From Thalassoglobus polymorphus (GTDB taxonomy: Bacteria > Planctomycetota > Planctomycetia > Planctomycetales > Planctomycetaceae): a stretch of 64,000 nt of DNA. The translations under genes were made by a program, and so were the position numbers. The stretch is taken from contig NZ_CP036267.1 in assembly GCF_007744255.1 (NCBI RefSeq), forward strand, positions 4,630,001 to 4,694,000, given 5' to 3'. The notes under the pieces were generated by a model. That model searched no databases. It worked only from the letters and a program-made list of their open reading frames with translations, and was not told where the DNA came from. Positions within the stretch are counted from its first letter, which is position 1. Every line of letters starts with the position of its first letter. This document shows positions 49,093 to 58,555 of this stretch, one piece after another.

Positions 49093-50271
49093 CTACTGTT
49101 TGGCTACGACAGGATTGGATTTCCAGGCAGTGATTTTGTCTTGGGCGATTTTGTACTCTTCGATCATTGTCGTATCGAGGACACAACGGAAGCCGTTGTG
49201 AAAACTACTCGACATCACTTCCCCTGCCATACGTGCTCCGGTGCGGTATCCCGTACAACTATTTGTGTTGCACAAAAACGAGCCCCCTCGTTGGACACGC
49301 TTGACGATCCCCGGTTCTCGGGGATCAAAACTTTCTGCTGGACCTTTTGGATTTCGTTTGGGTGAAACTGCGTAGTAGTCGTGGTGATAATAGTCCGCGC
49401 ACCATTCCCAAACATTACCTGCCATATCGTAAAGTCCAAGTTCATTCGCAGGAAACGCTTTGACGGGTGACGTTCCCAAGTAGCCATCTTCGTTTTCCCG
49501 TCGAGTTGGAAATTCCCCCTGCCAGTAGTTTGCCATGAACTTCCCGTTGGGATCCCGCTCTTCGCCCCAGAAATACTTGGACTTCTTCCCACCATTTCGG
49601 TTCGCATATTCAAACTCAGCTTCGGTGGGCAATCTCATCCCAGCCCAGTCACAGTATGCCACTGCGTCTTCCCAAGTGAGATGGACCACTGGGTGATCCA
49701 TCCGGTCTTCAATTGATGAATCTGGACCATTGGGATGTTTCCAGTCTGCTCCATCGACAATTGCCCAGACTTGATACTCCCATCCTGGACCTTCAGTAAC
49801 GAGACTCGCCCGGTCAAATTTGTCATTGAAACACATCGAGCCGGGCTTGAGTGCTTCTTCCGGAATCGCCATGGGATCGACTCCACTCTTCGCAAAGTCT
49901 TCTCGCGTCGGAACTTTCTCGGCAAAGGTGACGTATCCCGTCATCTCCACGAACTCTTGAAACTGTTGATTCGTGACCGGGGTCTCACTCATCCAAAACC
50001 CATCGAGCTCAACCGTATGTGCGGGTGACTCATCCGGCTTGATGCGATCCGGATTTGGGTCCTGTGGAGAGGGTTGATAATCCGTTCCCATCACGAAACT
50101 CCCACCCGGAACCCAAACGAACCCTTCTGGAGAAATGTGAGATGGAGGTTTGATGACCAGGCCGTCCGCGTTTGTTTTCGCGGAGGTCGAACTCACCGGG
50201 AGGAGAATCGCTGCAAAAAGGAGCCCCCCCAGCAAACAGCTTCCAAGCACGAGCAGGTAGATTTTCTTCAT
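49093..50271 (-). CDS. formylglycine-generating enzyme family protein (sulfatase-modifying factor)
   Basis: From ATG 50271 the protein has 392 residues with a hydrophobic signal/anchor near 4-27. The SUMF1 domain covers most of the rest: MGTDYQPSP near the start, HPVVHLTWEDAVAYCDWAGM, LPTEAEFEYANRNGG, NVWEWCADYYH and GGSFLCNTNSCTGYRTGAR. The last has Cys-x4-Cys, equivalent to the active-site cysteines of human SUMF1, so it should be a true formylglycine generator rather than a degenerate homologue. It would activate exported sulfatases, of which planctomycetes have many; none is in this window. The frame is open for 99 bp upstream without conserved content. Confidence 0.88.
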   Translation of the reverse strand: MKKIYLLVLGSCLLGGLLFAAILLPVSSTSAKTNADGLVIKPPSHISPEGFVWVPGGSFVMGTDYQPSPQDPNPDRIKPDESPAHTVELDGFWMSETPVTNQQFQEFVEMTGYVTFAEKVPTREDFAKSGVDPMAIPEEALKPGSMCFNDKFDRASLVTEGPGWEYQVWAIVDGADWKHPNGPDSSIEDRMDHPVVHLTWEDAVAYCDWAGMRLPTEAEFEYANRNGGKKSKYFWGEERDPNGKFMANYWQGEFPTRRENEDGYLGTSPVKAFPANELGLYDMAGNVWEWCADYYHHDYYAVSPKRNPKGPAESFDPREPGIVKRVQRGGSFLCNTNSCTGYRTGARMAGEVMSSSFHNGFRCVLDTTMIEEYKIAQDKITAWKSNPVVAKQ

Positions 50272-50649
50272 GAGGATCGGATTGTCATTAAACAGAACGG
50301 ACGAAACGCTTTTCGCAGGCGAAGTTGAAAGTTGAGACCTCGACCTCGATCGCAACCGGAGCAGCTTCACACTTTAATGTCTCCTTGAAGATCGCTTTCA
50401 CGGCTTTAAAGATTGCTCACGACAAGGCAGAACTTACAGAACAAGATTGGATTTGCTCAGGAAAATTCCGCATAAGTGGTGGCAATTCGGGCGAAAGACA
50501 AACTCTTCAACAGTATAATATGCGCTCTTATTATCATACGCATTCAGTTGTCAAATGTCTCCACTCTTTATGAGAGAGGCTGTTCTGAAGGTGTCAAAGA
50601 AGATCGTCAGCCAACGAAATCGCTGACGAGAGAATTCCGGAGATTTGCG
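50272..50649. other. divergent intergenic region with candidate promoter sequences
   Basis: A 378-bp region between the formylglycine-generating enzyme and the molybdoenzyme. At 50514-50519 there is a perfect TATAAT on the plus strand, but no good -35 element at the right distance. The surrounding TATAATATGCGC segment and a run of ATTATC toward 50540 are AT-rich. A GGAG at 50639-50642 lies seven bases before the ATG of the molybdoenzyme. Nothing else is recognisable here. Confidence 0.35.
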
Positions 50650-51369
50650 ATGACCGTGAATGATGACCCGAAGTATCAGGCTGGCAACCCTTCGACAGCG
50701 GAAGAGCACCTGGCTGACGACGTGATCATCAGCCCGGACACACTGCGAGACAATCGCATTCCCGCCGGACAGTCGAGGACCCGAAAGTGGCCTGTGCTGC
50801 ACTATGGAACTGTTCCGACAATCAACCACGACCTGTGGCGACTCCAAATCGGCGGACTCGTGGAGCGGCCACTTAAGCTGACTCTGGATGAGTTCCGAGC
50901 GTTGCCGCATGTGAAAGTCTACTCCGACTTTCACTGCGTCACCAAGTGGTCTCGATTAGGAAACGTTTGGGGAGGCGTTTCGGTACAAGAAATCATGGAG
51001 CGAGTCGGCGTGAGAGCAGAAGCAAAGTTCGTGATTGCTGAAGGCTTTGATTCGGGCTGGACGACAAATATTCCAATCGAAGACTTCAACGTCGCTGATG
51101 CTTTGCTCGTCGAGACTCACGATGGAGAACCGCTCGATGCCGATCATGGCGGGCCCGTAAGATTGGTCGTCCCGCAACTCTATGCCTGGAAAAGTGCAAA
51201 ATGGCTTCGCAAGCTGACGTTCGTCGCTGAAGACTCCCCCGGGTATTGGGAGCAACTCGGCTACCACATGCACGGAGATCCCTGGGTCGTCAACGAAATG
51301 AATCCCGACGGAGAAAGATTTCGCGATGACCCCGACTGGAAGGGCCCGCGCCCGCCGGAATCATACTAA
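50650..51369 (+). CDS. sulfite-oxidase-type molybdopterin-dependent oxidoreductase
   Basis: From ATG 50650 (GGAG seven bases upstream) the protein has 239 residues. It is a single Mo-cofactor domain of the sulfite oxidase/YedY fold: the Mo-ligand Cys is in DFHCVTKWSRLGNVW near residue 96, and HGGPVRLVVPQLYAWKSAKWL and PGYWEQLGYHMHGDPW are typical closing motifs. There is no signal peptide, so the enzyme is probably cytoplasmic. The frame is open upstream for a further 58 codons, without conserved content. The TAA stop is the first three bases of a family-1 repeat. The moaD/moaE pair at the other end of the window serves the cofactor. Confidence 0.87.
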   Translation: MTVNDDPKYQAGNPSTAEEHLADDVIISPDTLRDNRIPAGQSRTRKWPVLHYGTVPTINHDLWRLQIGGLVERPLKLTLDEFRALPHVKVYSDFHCVTKWSRLGNVWGGVSVQEIMERVGVRAEAKFVIAEGFDSGWTTNIPIEDFNVADALLVETHDGEPLDADHGGPVRLVVPQLYAWKSAKWLRKLTFVAEDSPGYWEQLGYHMHGDPWVVNEMNPDGERFRDDPDWKGPRPPESY

Positions 51370-51447
51370 ACCTAGCCCCGAAACTTGATCTTGCTCTCTC
51401 AAACGTTGAGACAAGCGGCTATTCCAGAGGTTTTCGGACTGGTTCTA
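51367..51447. repeat. family-1 palindromic repeat, copy D, starting in the molybdoenzyme stop codon
   Basis: 81 bp starting TAAACCTAGCCCCGAAACTT and ending TTTTCGGACTGGTTCTA, the same orientation as copies A and B. The first three bases are the stop codon TAA of the molybdoenzyme gene. The final TA (51446-51447) is also the first TA of the family-2 copy that follows. Confidence 0.82.
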
Positions 51448-51562
51448 GAGCACTTTCGAATCGGTGTTCGCGCTCTTCTGTCAGGAACCCGCACTATCGC
51501 GAACAGCAATGATGCGGGTGAAACGCGTTCTTCACGGGCACATCGTAAAACAAACGGTTCTA
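51446..51562 (+). repeat. family-2 palindromic repeat, copy 5 (117 bp)
   Basis: It begins TAGAGCACTTTCGAATCGGT and ends ACGGTTCTA with the CGTTCTTCACGGGCACA core in the middle. The left part is longer than in the other copies and the internal hairpin is diverged. The last three bases, CTA, are the TAG stop codon of the PilZ gene on the minus strand. Together with the family-1 copy D it fills the whole gap between the two convergent stop codons. Confidence 0.8.
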
Positions 51563-51916
51563 AAAAGTCGTCGTTTTCTGACTGAGGAAGCGGCCGCCGC
51601 TGAGGTACATGCCATCATCACAAGGACGGCACCATTCGATCAAAACGCGGTATTCAAACTCACGAGTATCGCTCGCCATCCGCACAGTCACTTCTCCGGG
51701 TGAAATCATCCCTTTGTGGAGGAGTCCAATACCTGTACGGCTGATCTCACGCGTCATTGCGGAAATAGTGTTTCCACGAAGTGTCGTCATTTCCGCTGGA
51801 ACCGAAAGTTCCAAACGCTCAGAATTCCGATTGTGATCTTCATCAGACTTCCCGATACTTTCCAAAATCGAGCGTAAGTCATTGAGTTCCGGGCGATTCC
51901 AAGGGTCGCTCAACAT
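51560..51916 (-). CDS. PilZ domain protein
   Basis: A 118-residue protein with NSERLELSVPAEM for the first strand and SRTGIGLLHKG for the second part of the PilZ c-di-GMP pocket. The canonical RxxxR is only partly preserved (NRNSERLE), so ligand binding is uncertain. PilZ proteins bind c-di-GMP or act as adaptors in motility and exopolysaccharide control. The TAG stop is the end of a dispersed repeat. The upstream region 51917-52176 has no gene I can support. Confidence 0.75.
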   Translation of the reverse strand: MLSDPWNRPELNDLRSILESIGKSDEDHNRNSERLELSVPAEMTTLRGNTISAMTREISRTGIGLLHKGMISPGEVTVRMASDTREFEYRVLIEWCRPCDDGMYLSGGRFLSQKTTTF

Positions 51917-52176
51917 AACAATCCTTCTCCGACGTGATTATTCCTGTGGTCACATCGAGACGACACACAAAAGGAGAGCCGTGATCGATGTGAATAGATT
52001 TCATTATGTTGAAATGTAGACCACATCCGATCTGGAAGTGGAATGCCTTTGAGATTCCGTCAAAATCTGAAAAGAGAGCCTCCGCAATACCGGCATAACC
52101 CTCACACATTCACCATCTTCGATTCAAAGATGACATCGCTGCGAACAATCCACTCAAGCAAATCGAAACCGACAAC

Positions 52177-54714
52177 CTATTCGTTGGAGTCGACAAGCCC
52201 TTGAAGCAGGACTAAAGCTTCTCTGTAGCGAGGAGCTTCTTCGAGTGCCTGGAGAACACTTCTTCGAGCTGAATCGTGTTGACCGAGCTTCTGCTGCTGG
52301 ATCGCCTTGCGGTAGTACAGATCAGCGCGGTCAGCCGGTTTCAGTGCGAGCAATGAGTCCATCGCATCGATGGCGGATTCTGATTCTTCAAGATGTTCGC
52401 TGGCGGCGGCCAGTGCAGCGTGAGGTTGTGCGATTAACGGTTTGACGGCTAAAAGTTTCGACGCAAACTGTTTGACCGCTTCCCAATCTTTCTCGTCGTT
52501 GGCAATTTCCATTAACCGGAAAAATGCAGCCACTGCATCGTCGTCAATCTTCACCAACTTCAGGAGCGCTTGCTTCTCTTTGTCGTTCTCTCCCTGTTCT
52601 TGATACAGCTTCGCCAGTGTCAAGAGTGGGCTTTCAGGTCCTGGTTCGCTCGGAAAGAGTTCAACCGCTTTTTCATAAAGTTGAATCGCAGTCTTCGAGT
52701 CACCTTTCTCGACGAGAATACGCCCCCAGGCTTTCAACCCCAAATAGTGTTTCGGGTTCTCATCTGCCCAAGCGAGTGCATCCTTTGCGGGCTCAGAACT
52801 TTGTATGAACTCTGCGATTGCCGGTTCGCTCCACTCCACGTTCTTCCCATATTCAGTCGCGAGTTCGGTCGCGTACATAACAAGCTCCTCATCGAGTTGT
52901 TTCAGCGGAGCGGTGTGGCGCGGGAGCGATTCATTAATGTTCATCCCCACAGCCAAATCGTCCAGCACCTTGAGCAAGGAATCAAACCCATATTTCTCGA
53001 TGATATGTTCGACGATCAGTGAGCTTTGATAGTAGGCAAATTGAACATGAACCGGAGACTTGGGCGAGAGAAACATTTCACTCATCTCGCCGATCGGAGA
53101 GAGTTCGCCGCCGAGAATCATATTGCGATAGGTCACATTCAGATGCTCTCCCCAAGAGGCATCACGTTGCCGTTCTTCGTAAACCGAGATCCCCTCGCTG
53201 AGCCAGCGCGGCATGCGGTTGTTCGTTTTATTCAAGGTGACCACATGAGCAAACTCATGCCACAGGACAGATTCCAGGTTCACCGGGTTGGCATCTTGCG
53301 AAGCCGGACTGTTTGCGGTAATCACATCACCAAAGCAAACTCCGAGATAACCGACAACCCCCGGCATTCCGAATGTGCGGACTTCAAAGTCTGCCGGGCG
53401 AGGAAAGATTTCGACGAGGATCGTTTCAGGCAGTTCCTGTTTGTACTTCTGAGTGAGCACCTCGCGTGCTTCGGTCAGCAACTGGATCACTCGATGACCA
53501 TAGATCTTCGCTTCATCTGTCGACATCCGGATCTGAAATCCGCTCGCTTCGAGCGTTTCAAACTTTTGGAGTTCATCCCGCAGCGTGACCAAGTTATAGA
53601 CAGCCACATCATACGGGTCCTTCTCGTGGACTTCGTCGGCAAGTTTCCAACCTTCCTCTTCCCGCCCCAACCGCAGCAAGTCTTGAATCAATTGTTTTTT
53701 GGCAGGCGTGAAATTTGGATCAAACTCAAGGGCCTGTTCCTGAAAAGTAGCCCCTTGTTCGAAACGGTATTTTTGAGACAGCTTCCGACCAATGGTGTGA
53801 TCGACCAGTGGATTCTTTTTCCATGTACTGAGTGCAAGATTGCGAGCCTTCATCCCTGCTTCGGTCTCCTCTTGAAGCAAGGCAATGACAGACTGGTACG
53901 CCAGAGCCTCTGGATGGTGCGGATTCACTTTCAGGGTCCGCTCGATCAAAGCACTCGCCTCTTCATATTGTTCGGCGTCGATGAAATGATCGACTTGAAA
54001 CAGCAGTGCCGGAATGTGATTTGAATTCTTCTCCAGCGTCACCTGCAAATAGCCGTTTGAAACTTCTCGGTCCGAGCCTGCAAACGCGAGTGCTAAGCCG
54101 AATGTGATGTCCGGGTCGTCAGGATGATCTTCAAATGCCGGACCGAACATTTCTGCAGCCAGTTGAAAATCCCGTTTTTCCAATGCCAGATTACCGAGCG
54201 CCAATGCGGGCGAACGATGCAAAGGATTGTTGCGCCGCGACCGAGTGAAAAACGCATCCTGAGCCGCTTTAACGTCGGCTCCCTGCTCAATCACAAAGTG
54301 TCCCAACGTCACCAGATTTTCGGCGTCGGTGTATCTCCAGGGAGAAGCCTGAACCATCTGAGCAATCTCTTCGGTATACTTCAGTACCAGCTCGTCCTGA
54401 TTCAAATACGGAACTACCTGCATCGCTAACCACCGCAGGCGAATGCTCCACCCGTAACGTTCAAGAGCTGATTGAATCGTCTTCAGCGACTCTTCATATT
54501 TCCCAGTCTTGAACTCCGCTTCCGCTTTCACCAGATGCCAGGACTCTCCATACACTCCCTGCTCAATCGCCTCAGCTGTCGTGGTGATACATTTCTCGTA
54601 TTCACCGTACAACAACAGTTCTCGACACTGATCGATATCCGCTCCAGAACAGACAGACCCGGTCCATAGACAGAAAACGAAACCAGACAGAAATAGACGT
54701 CGAACAGATTCCAT
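52177..54714 (-). CDS. TPR-repeat protein with gluzincin-type metallopeptidase motif
   Basis: An 845-residue exported protein with a signal peptide at 1-24. Multiple TPR-like helices run through about 30-390 and again from 640 to the end. Between them HEFAH at 486-490 and WLSEG (Glu507) form the HExxH...E zinc site of gluzincin peptidases, with a hydrophobic helix preceding it. Similar architectures in planctomycetes and other bacteria are annotated as peptidase MA-like TPR proteins. Either it cleaves proteins outside the cytoplasm or the motif is structural; the sequence alone does not decide. It is flanked by divergent recG. Confidence 0.78.
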   Translation of the reverse strand: MESVRRLFLSGFVFCLWTGSVCSGADIDQCRELLLYGEYEKCITTTAEAIEQGVYGESWHLVKAEAEFKTGKYEESLKTIQSALERYGWSIRLRWLAMQVVPYLNQDELVLKYTEEIAQMVQASPWRYTDAENLVTLGHFVIEQGADVKAAQDAFFTRSRRNNPLHRSPALALGNLALEKRDFQLAAEMFGPAFEDHPDDPDITFGLALAFAGSDREVSNGYLQVTLEKNSNHIPALLFQVDHFIDAEQYEEASALIERTLKVNPHHPEALAYQSVIALLQEETEAGMKARNLALSTWKKNPLVDHTIGRKLSQKYRFEQGATFQEQALEFDPNFTPAKKQLIQDLLRLGREEEGWKLADEVHEKDPYDVAVYNLVTLRDELQKFETLEASGFQIRMSTDEAKIYGHRVIQLLTEAREVLTQKYKQELPETILVEIFPRPADFEVRTFGMPGVVGYLGVCFGDVITANSPASQDANPVNLESVLWHEFAHVVTLNKTNNRMPRWLSEGISVYEERQRDASWGEHLNVTYRNMILGGELSPIGEMSEMFLSPKSPVHVQFAYYQSSLIVEHIIEKYGFDSLLKVLDDLAVGMNINESLPRHTAPLKQLDEELVMYATELATEYGKNVEWSEPAIAEFIQSSEPAKDALAWADENPKHYLGLKAWGRILVEKGDSKTAIQLYEKAVELFPSEPGPESPLLTLAKLYQEQGENDKEKQALLKLVKIDDDAVAAFFRLMEIANDEKDWEAVKQFASKLLAVKPLIAQPHAALAAASEHLEESESAIDAMDSLLALKPADRADLYYRKAIQQQKLGQHDSARRSVLQALEEAPRYREALVLLQGLVDSNE

Positions 54715-54994
54715 GAAATCCTCCAGAGTCCGGAACAGTTGCCAGAATTCTACGATAAATGAAAGCCTCCCGCAGCTAAGCGGCTTAATTCACAAATGAG
54801 AAGGTTGGGTGATTCGACGTTAAGCATGTCCTTGAAAGACAAAAAAGACAAAACTGTTCAACGTGTAGAAGAACGAACTTCCCGAAGGTGACTTGGGTTC
54901 GTCGCTGAAGTAGGATGTGCGGCAGTTTAGATTTTTGAATTCTCATTCACCGGCGCGCCTCCATCGGAGCCTTCGCCTTCGCCCCTTTCACCAC

Positions 54995-57067
54995 ATGCCC
55001 GAGCTGACGCTCAATACTGATGTTCAGTTCCTTCCGGGAGTCGGTCCGAGATGGGCGGAGCTGCTACGGAAGTTGAATGTCGAGACGATTGAGGATCTCC
55101 TCTGGACCCTTCCGCGTGACATCCTTGATTTTTCACATGTTTGTCCGCCCGAAGAACTCAAAGCTGACAAACCACAAACGGTTCGGGGAAAGGTGGTCGA
55201 CGTCGACGCGCGCCCCTTGAGAAATAACCGCACGATGACAGCTGCGCTGCTCGATTGTTCGACTGATTTCGTGCGCGGAGTCTGGTTCAATCAACCATGG
55301 ATGCGAAATCGACTCGTCGAAGGACAGTCGGTGATTTTCTCCGGGAAACCAAAATTCAATCAGGGACGCTGGGAGTTCTCTCATCCGAATGTGCAATGGC
55401 TGGACGAGGACGACAGCGAAACCGGAGGGGTGATTCTCACACGCTACCGCCTGACTGATGGCTTGAAAGTACACAAATTACGCCAGATCATCGGAAGCGG
55501 AATCGAATCGGTCATTGATCAAATCCCTGATCCGCTCCCGGAATCGTTTCGAGCACGATTGAAGATGCCAAGCTTAAGCAAGGCGATTCAATCTGTTCAT
55601 CAGCCATCTTCAAAAGACGAATACGACGCGGCTCGACGCCGAATTGTGTTCGACGACCTCTTCGAATTCCAACTCGGTTTGGCTCTTCGACGTCGTCAAT
55701 GGCGTGCGCGTCAGAACGCTCCGAAGTTTGAAACGACAGCTAAGATTGATGCCCGCATCCGTCGACTCTTCCCGTTTCAATTCACGGACGGGCAGAACCT
55801 TGCAGTGAGCGATTTGTCCAACGATCTCCGATCCGGGTACGCAATGCACCGGCTCATCCAGGCAGATGTTGGAGCGGGAAAAACGGTGGTCGCGATTTAT
55901 GCCTTACTGGTCGCCATCGCCCATGGATACCAGGGAGCTCTGATGGCTCCGACGGAACTACTCGCCAACCAGCATTGGGAAACGCTCTGCGAACTCCTTG
56001 GAGAAAGCCGAATCGAGAAAGAACTTCTCACCGGAAGCCTGACTCCGAAAGAACGCCAACGTGTTCTCGACGGGCTTGCCTCTGGAAGCATTCAACTGGT
56101 CGTGGGAACCCAGGCACTGATTCAAAAGGGCGTTTCGTTTGAGAAGCTGGGGATGGTCATCATCGACGAGCAACACAAATTTGGTGTCGCACAGCGGGCA
56201 CAATTCTCGAATGATTCCGGCCCACCTCCTCATATTCTGGTGATGACGGCGACACCGATTCCGCGCACACTCTGCCTGACGCAGTTCGGTGATCTCGATA
56301 TCACCATTGTTAAAGATCGACCGAAGGGACGACAATCTGTCGTCACCAGTCGGATTTCAACCAGCCCTCAGAAGCGGAAAGCGTGGGAGTTTTTGAAAGA
56401 GAAGTTGCGATCCGGACGGCAAATGTACATCGTTTGCCCGCTCGTCGACACGAGTTCCAAAATGGAAGCCGCCTCAGCAGAGGAGACGTTTCAGAAGATG
56501 AAGGCGAGCTTACCTGATTTCAAGTTGGGCTTGGTGCATGGACGAATCGACCGCGAAGAACGAAACGAAACGATGGCTGCCTTTCGAGACCACGAGATCG
56601 ACGTCCTCGTTTCGACGACTGTTATCGAAGTCGGTGTCGATGTTCCGAATGCAACACTCATGGTCATCCTCGACGCGGAACGATTCGGGCTTTCTCAACT
56701 TCATCAGTTGCGGGGCCGCATCGCTCGTGGAAAACATCGGGGATACTGTTTTCTCGTTTCAGGATCAGACTCTCCTGAAGCAAACGCACGTTTAGCAGCC
56801 CTAGAAAATTCCTCAGATGGCTTTGTCGTCGCGGAGCAGGATTTCGAACTCCGTGGTCCCGGAGATGTGTTGGGAACACGGCAGCATGGCGCACTTCCGT
56901 TACGATTTGCCGATTTCCTCAAAGACGAAAAAATGCTCGAACAGGCCCGCAAGGAAGCCTTCCACCTGGTCCGCTCAGGAGACTTCGACTCACCCGAGTT
57001 TGCAAAGTTCAAAGAAAAAGTTCTCGACCGCTTCTCAAAACTTCTCGACCTACCAAGAAGCGGTTAG
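54995..57067 (+). CDS. recG: ATP-dependent DNA helicase RecG
   Basis: From ATG 54995 (MPELTLNTDVQFLPGVGPRWA) the protein has 690 residues, normal for RecG. The wedge domain lies at about 20-180; helicase motifs are QADVGAGKTVVA (Walker A), DEQHKFG (motif II), TATPIPRTL (motif III) and QLHQLRGRIARG (motif VI). The conserved ending ELRGPGDVLGTRQHG is present. It regresses stalled replication forks and processes branched DNA. The frame is open for 26 codons upstream, without family similarity. The TAG stop is the first codon of a truncated family-2 repeat. Confidence 0.95.
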   Translation: MPELTLNTDVQFLPGVGPRWAELLRKLNVETIEDLLWTLPRDILDFSHVCPPEELKADKPQTVRGKVVDVDARPLRNNRTMTAALLDCSTDFVRGVWFNQPWMRNRLVEGQSVIFSGKPKFNQGRWEFSHPNVQWLDEDDSETGGVILTRYRLTDGLKVHKLRQIIGSGIESVIDQIPDPLPESFRARLKMPSLSKAIQSVHQPSSKDEYDAARRRIVFDDLFEFQLGLALRRRQWRARQNAPKFETTAKIDARIRRLFPFQFTDGQNLAVSDLSNDLRSGYAMHRLIQADVGAGKTVVAIYALLVAIAHGYQGALMAPTELLANQHWETLCELLGESRIEKELLTGSLTPKERQRVLDGLASGSIQLVVGTQALIQKGVSFEKLGMVIIDEQHKFGVAQRAQFSNDSGPPPHILVMTATPIPRTLCLTQFGDLDITIVKDRPKGRQSVVTSRISTSPQKRKAWEFLKEKLRSGRQMYIVCPLVDTSSKMEAASAEETFQKMKASLPDFKLGLVHGRIDREERNETMAAFRDHEIDVLVSTTVIEVGVDVPNATLMVILDAERFGLSQLHQLRGRIARGKHRGYCFLVSGSDSPEANARLAALENSSDGFVVAEQDFELRGPGDVLGTRQHGALPLRFADFLKDEKMLEQARKEAFHLVRSGDFDSPEFAKFKEKVLDRFSKLLDLPRSG

Positions 57068-57110
57068 AACATCTTTCGAATTGGTTTGCAGGATCTGCCT
57101 CTTGACGAAG
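57065..57110 (+). repeat. family-2 repeat fragment (left half) beginning in the recG stop codon
   Basis: About 45 bp beginning TAGAACATCTTTCGAATTGG, very close to the left end of the other copies up to the CTGCCTC block, then cut off. The TAG is the stop codon of recG. The remainder of the element is absent; the convergent DHDPS-like gene ends a few bases later. Confidence 0.75.
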
Positions 57111-57115
57111 ACTTT

Positions 57116-58159
57116 TTAAGTCAGCCATTCATCGAGATGCTCTTTCACGAAATCATCGTCAGTCAAGTGAGGGTATGATCGATAAAGCCGATCGATCTCT
57201 TCACTCTGACCGGGACTTAAGACCTCGTTTTCATCCAGGCACCATGTCCCCTCCAGCAACCCCTGCCGACGGAGAACCTCAGACAAACCGGGAATGCAAC
57301 CACGGAAGGAATTGGATGCATCGAAAAGGACAGCATTCGCGTCGGTCGTTTCATTGTTGATGACCATCATCTCTTGCGAAGCTGGGCCGTTTGCTTTCTC
57401 TGCCTTTGCTCGCTCAAGAAGTTCAACAGACTTTTTCGTCCAGACCGCCCAATGACCGAGCAGGCCACCGGAAAATTGCTTTTCGATCGTTTTCTCACCA
57501 ACCTTGAAACGATAGGTCGTCAGCAAATCCTGAATGATGTTGTCATCGTTTCCGGTGTAGAGTGCAACATCTTCACGTTCGGATTCTGCGAGAGCCCGGA
57601 TGACATCAATTGTTTTGTAACGATCAAAGGCCGCAATCTTGATCGCTACCAGATTTTCGATTTCAACAAACTTCCGCCAGAAAGAATACGGCAAATCCAT
57701 CCCTCCGACGCTTTCCTGGAGGTAAAAACCGAACAGCGGGATCACATCCGCAATCGCCTTGCAGTGAGCAACCAACTCATCTTCGCTTGACCCTTTCATC
57801 GCTGAGACGCTTAACAACGCAGCATCGTAACCAGCTTCGCGGGCGATTCCGGCTTCGCGGACAGCTTGTTCTGTTTTGCCAATCACACCCGCAATTCGTA
57901 CGAGGGGACGGTCGCTGACGCGATTCATTTCTTCTGCTGCAAGTTGCAGAACCGGTTCGTAAAGTCCCCCCGGTTCATGAATCGCAAATTGAGTCGTATG
58001 AACTCCAACCGCCAGCCCCCCTGCTCCGGCAGCCAGGTAGTACCGGCTCAGTGCCCGTTGTCGCCGTTCGTCGAATTTCCGGGATGCATCTAAAACGAGT
58101 GGATGCGCTGGAATTGCGATTCCGTCAAGGAGAATTTTGCGAAGCTGTTCGTCTGTCAT
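57116..58159 (-). CDS. dihydrodipicolinate synthase family aldolase
   Basis: From ATG 58159 the protein has 347 residues. It is a DHDPS/NAL-type TIM barrel. The Schiff-base lysine is in LVAIKIAAFDRYKT, the FGFYLQESVGGMDLPYSFWRKF segment holds the conserved aromatic, and AAGAGGLAVGVHTTQFAIHE is near the start. About 60 additional residues close the chain. Family members cleave or form 2-keto-3-deoxy sugar acids or dihydrodipicolinate. The gene is divergent from a sugar isomerase gene and close to deoC, so a role in sugar acid breakdown is likely. The frame is open to 58222, without conserved content. Confidence 0.82.
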   Translation of the reverse strand: MTDEQLRKILLDGIAIPAHPLVLDASRKFDERRQRALSRYYLAAGAGGLAVGVHTTQFAIHEPGGLYEPVLQLAAEEMNRVSDRPLVRIAGVIGKTEQAVREAGIAREAGYDAALLSVSAMKGSSEDELVAHCKAIADVIPLFGFYLQESVGGMDLPYSFWRKFVEIENLVAIKIAAFDRYKTIDVIRALAESEREDVALYTGNDDNIIQDLLTTYRFKVGEKTIEKQFSGGLLGHWAVWTKKSVELLERAKAEKANGPASQEMMVINNETTDANAVLFDASNSFRGCIPGLSEVLRRQGLLEGTWCLDENEVLSPGQSEEIDRLYRSYPHLTDDDFVKEHLDEWLT

Positions 58160-58555
58160 TTCTATTCTTCGTTGAGAGTCCGTGAAGCATGAATCGTAAT
58201 TCGAATCGATTCGAAGTTGCAATTCACCGATCTCACCTAATCAGGCTTTTCAGTGTTTCATTGGTGTTTCAGATGGCACCTGAACAAACAATACACCATT
58301 GATAATGTGAATCAACTGCGGAGTCGATGTCGTAAAGTCTCAGGAATCTAAATTTCTGAGGGTTCATCCAGAACAATCTCATGCGGAAGCATTTGATTCC
58401 ATTTCGAAATGGGTTTCGCACACTGCCCGAGAACTTCCATCTCCTCAGGAATCTTTTTCTCAGCTGGTCAAGAGTCTACGCCTCACGCAGAAGACTTACT
58501 AAAATCCACCCACTCAATCACAGAAAACATGTACGTCCCATGCAGGAGAACTTCA
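58160..58555. other. 396-bp divergent intergenic region
   Basis: It lies between the DHDPS-like gene and the sugar isomerase gene. AT-rich stretches are found around 58285-58320, but no promoter pair with good spacing stands out. AGGAG at 58544-58548 is the ribosome binding site for the isomerase. No gene is supported here; an open frame from 58409 is only the upstream extension of the isomerase frame. Confidence 0.5.

Noticed and set aside
50476-50649. A longer N-terminal extension of the molybdoenzyme that might be a signal or anchor
   Set aside because: The segment includes a hydrophobic stretch, but it covers the TATAAT-like sequence, has no similarity to Tat signals, and ATG 50650 has a good ribosome binding site.
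53026-54024. A 332-codon plus-strand frame antisense to the TPR/peptidase gene
   Set aside because: It is entirely within the opposite-strand gene and its translation has no motif. The minus-strand protein has a signal peptide, TPRs and HExxH, so it is the real one.
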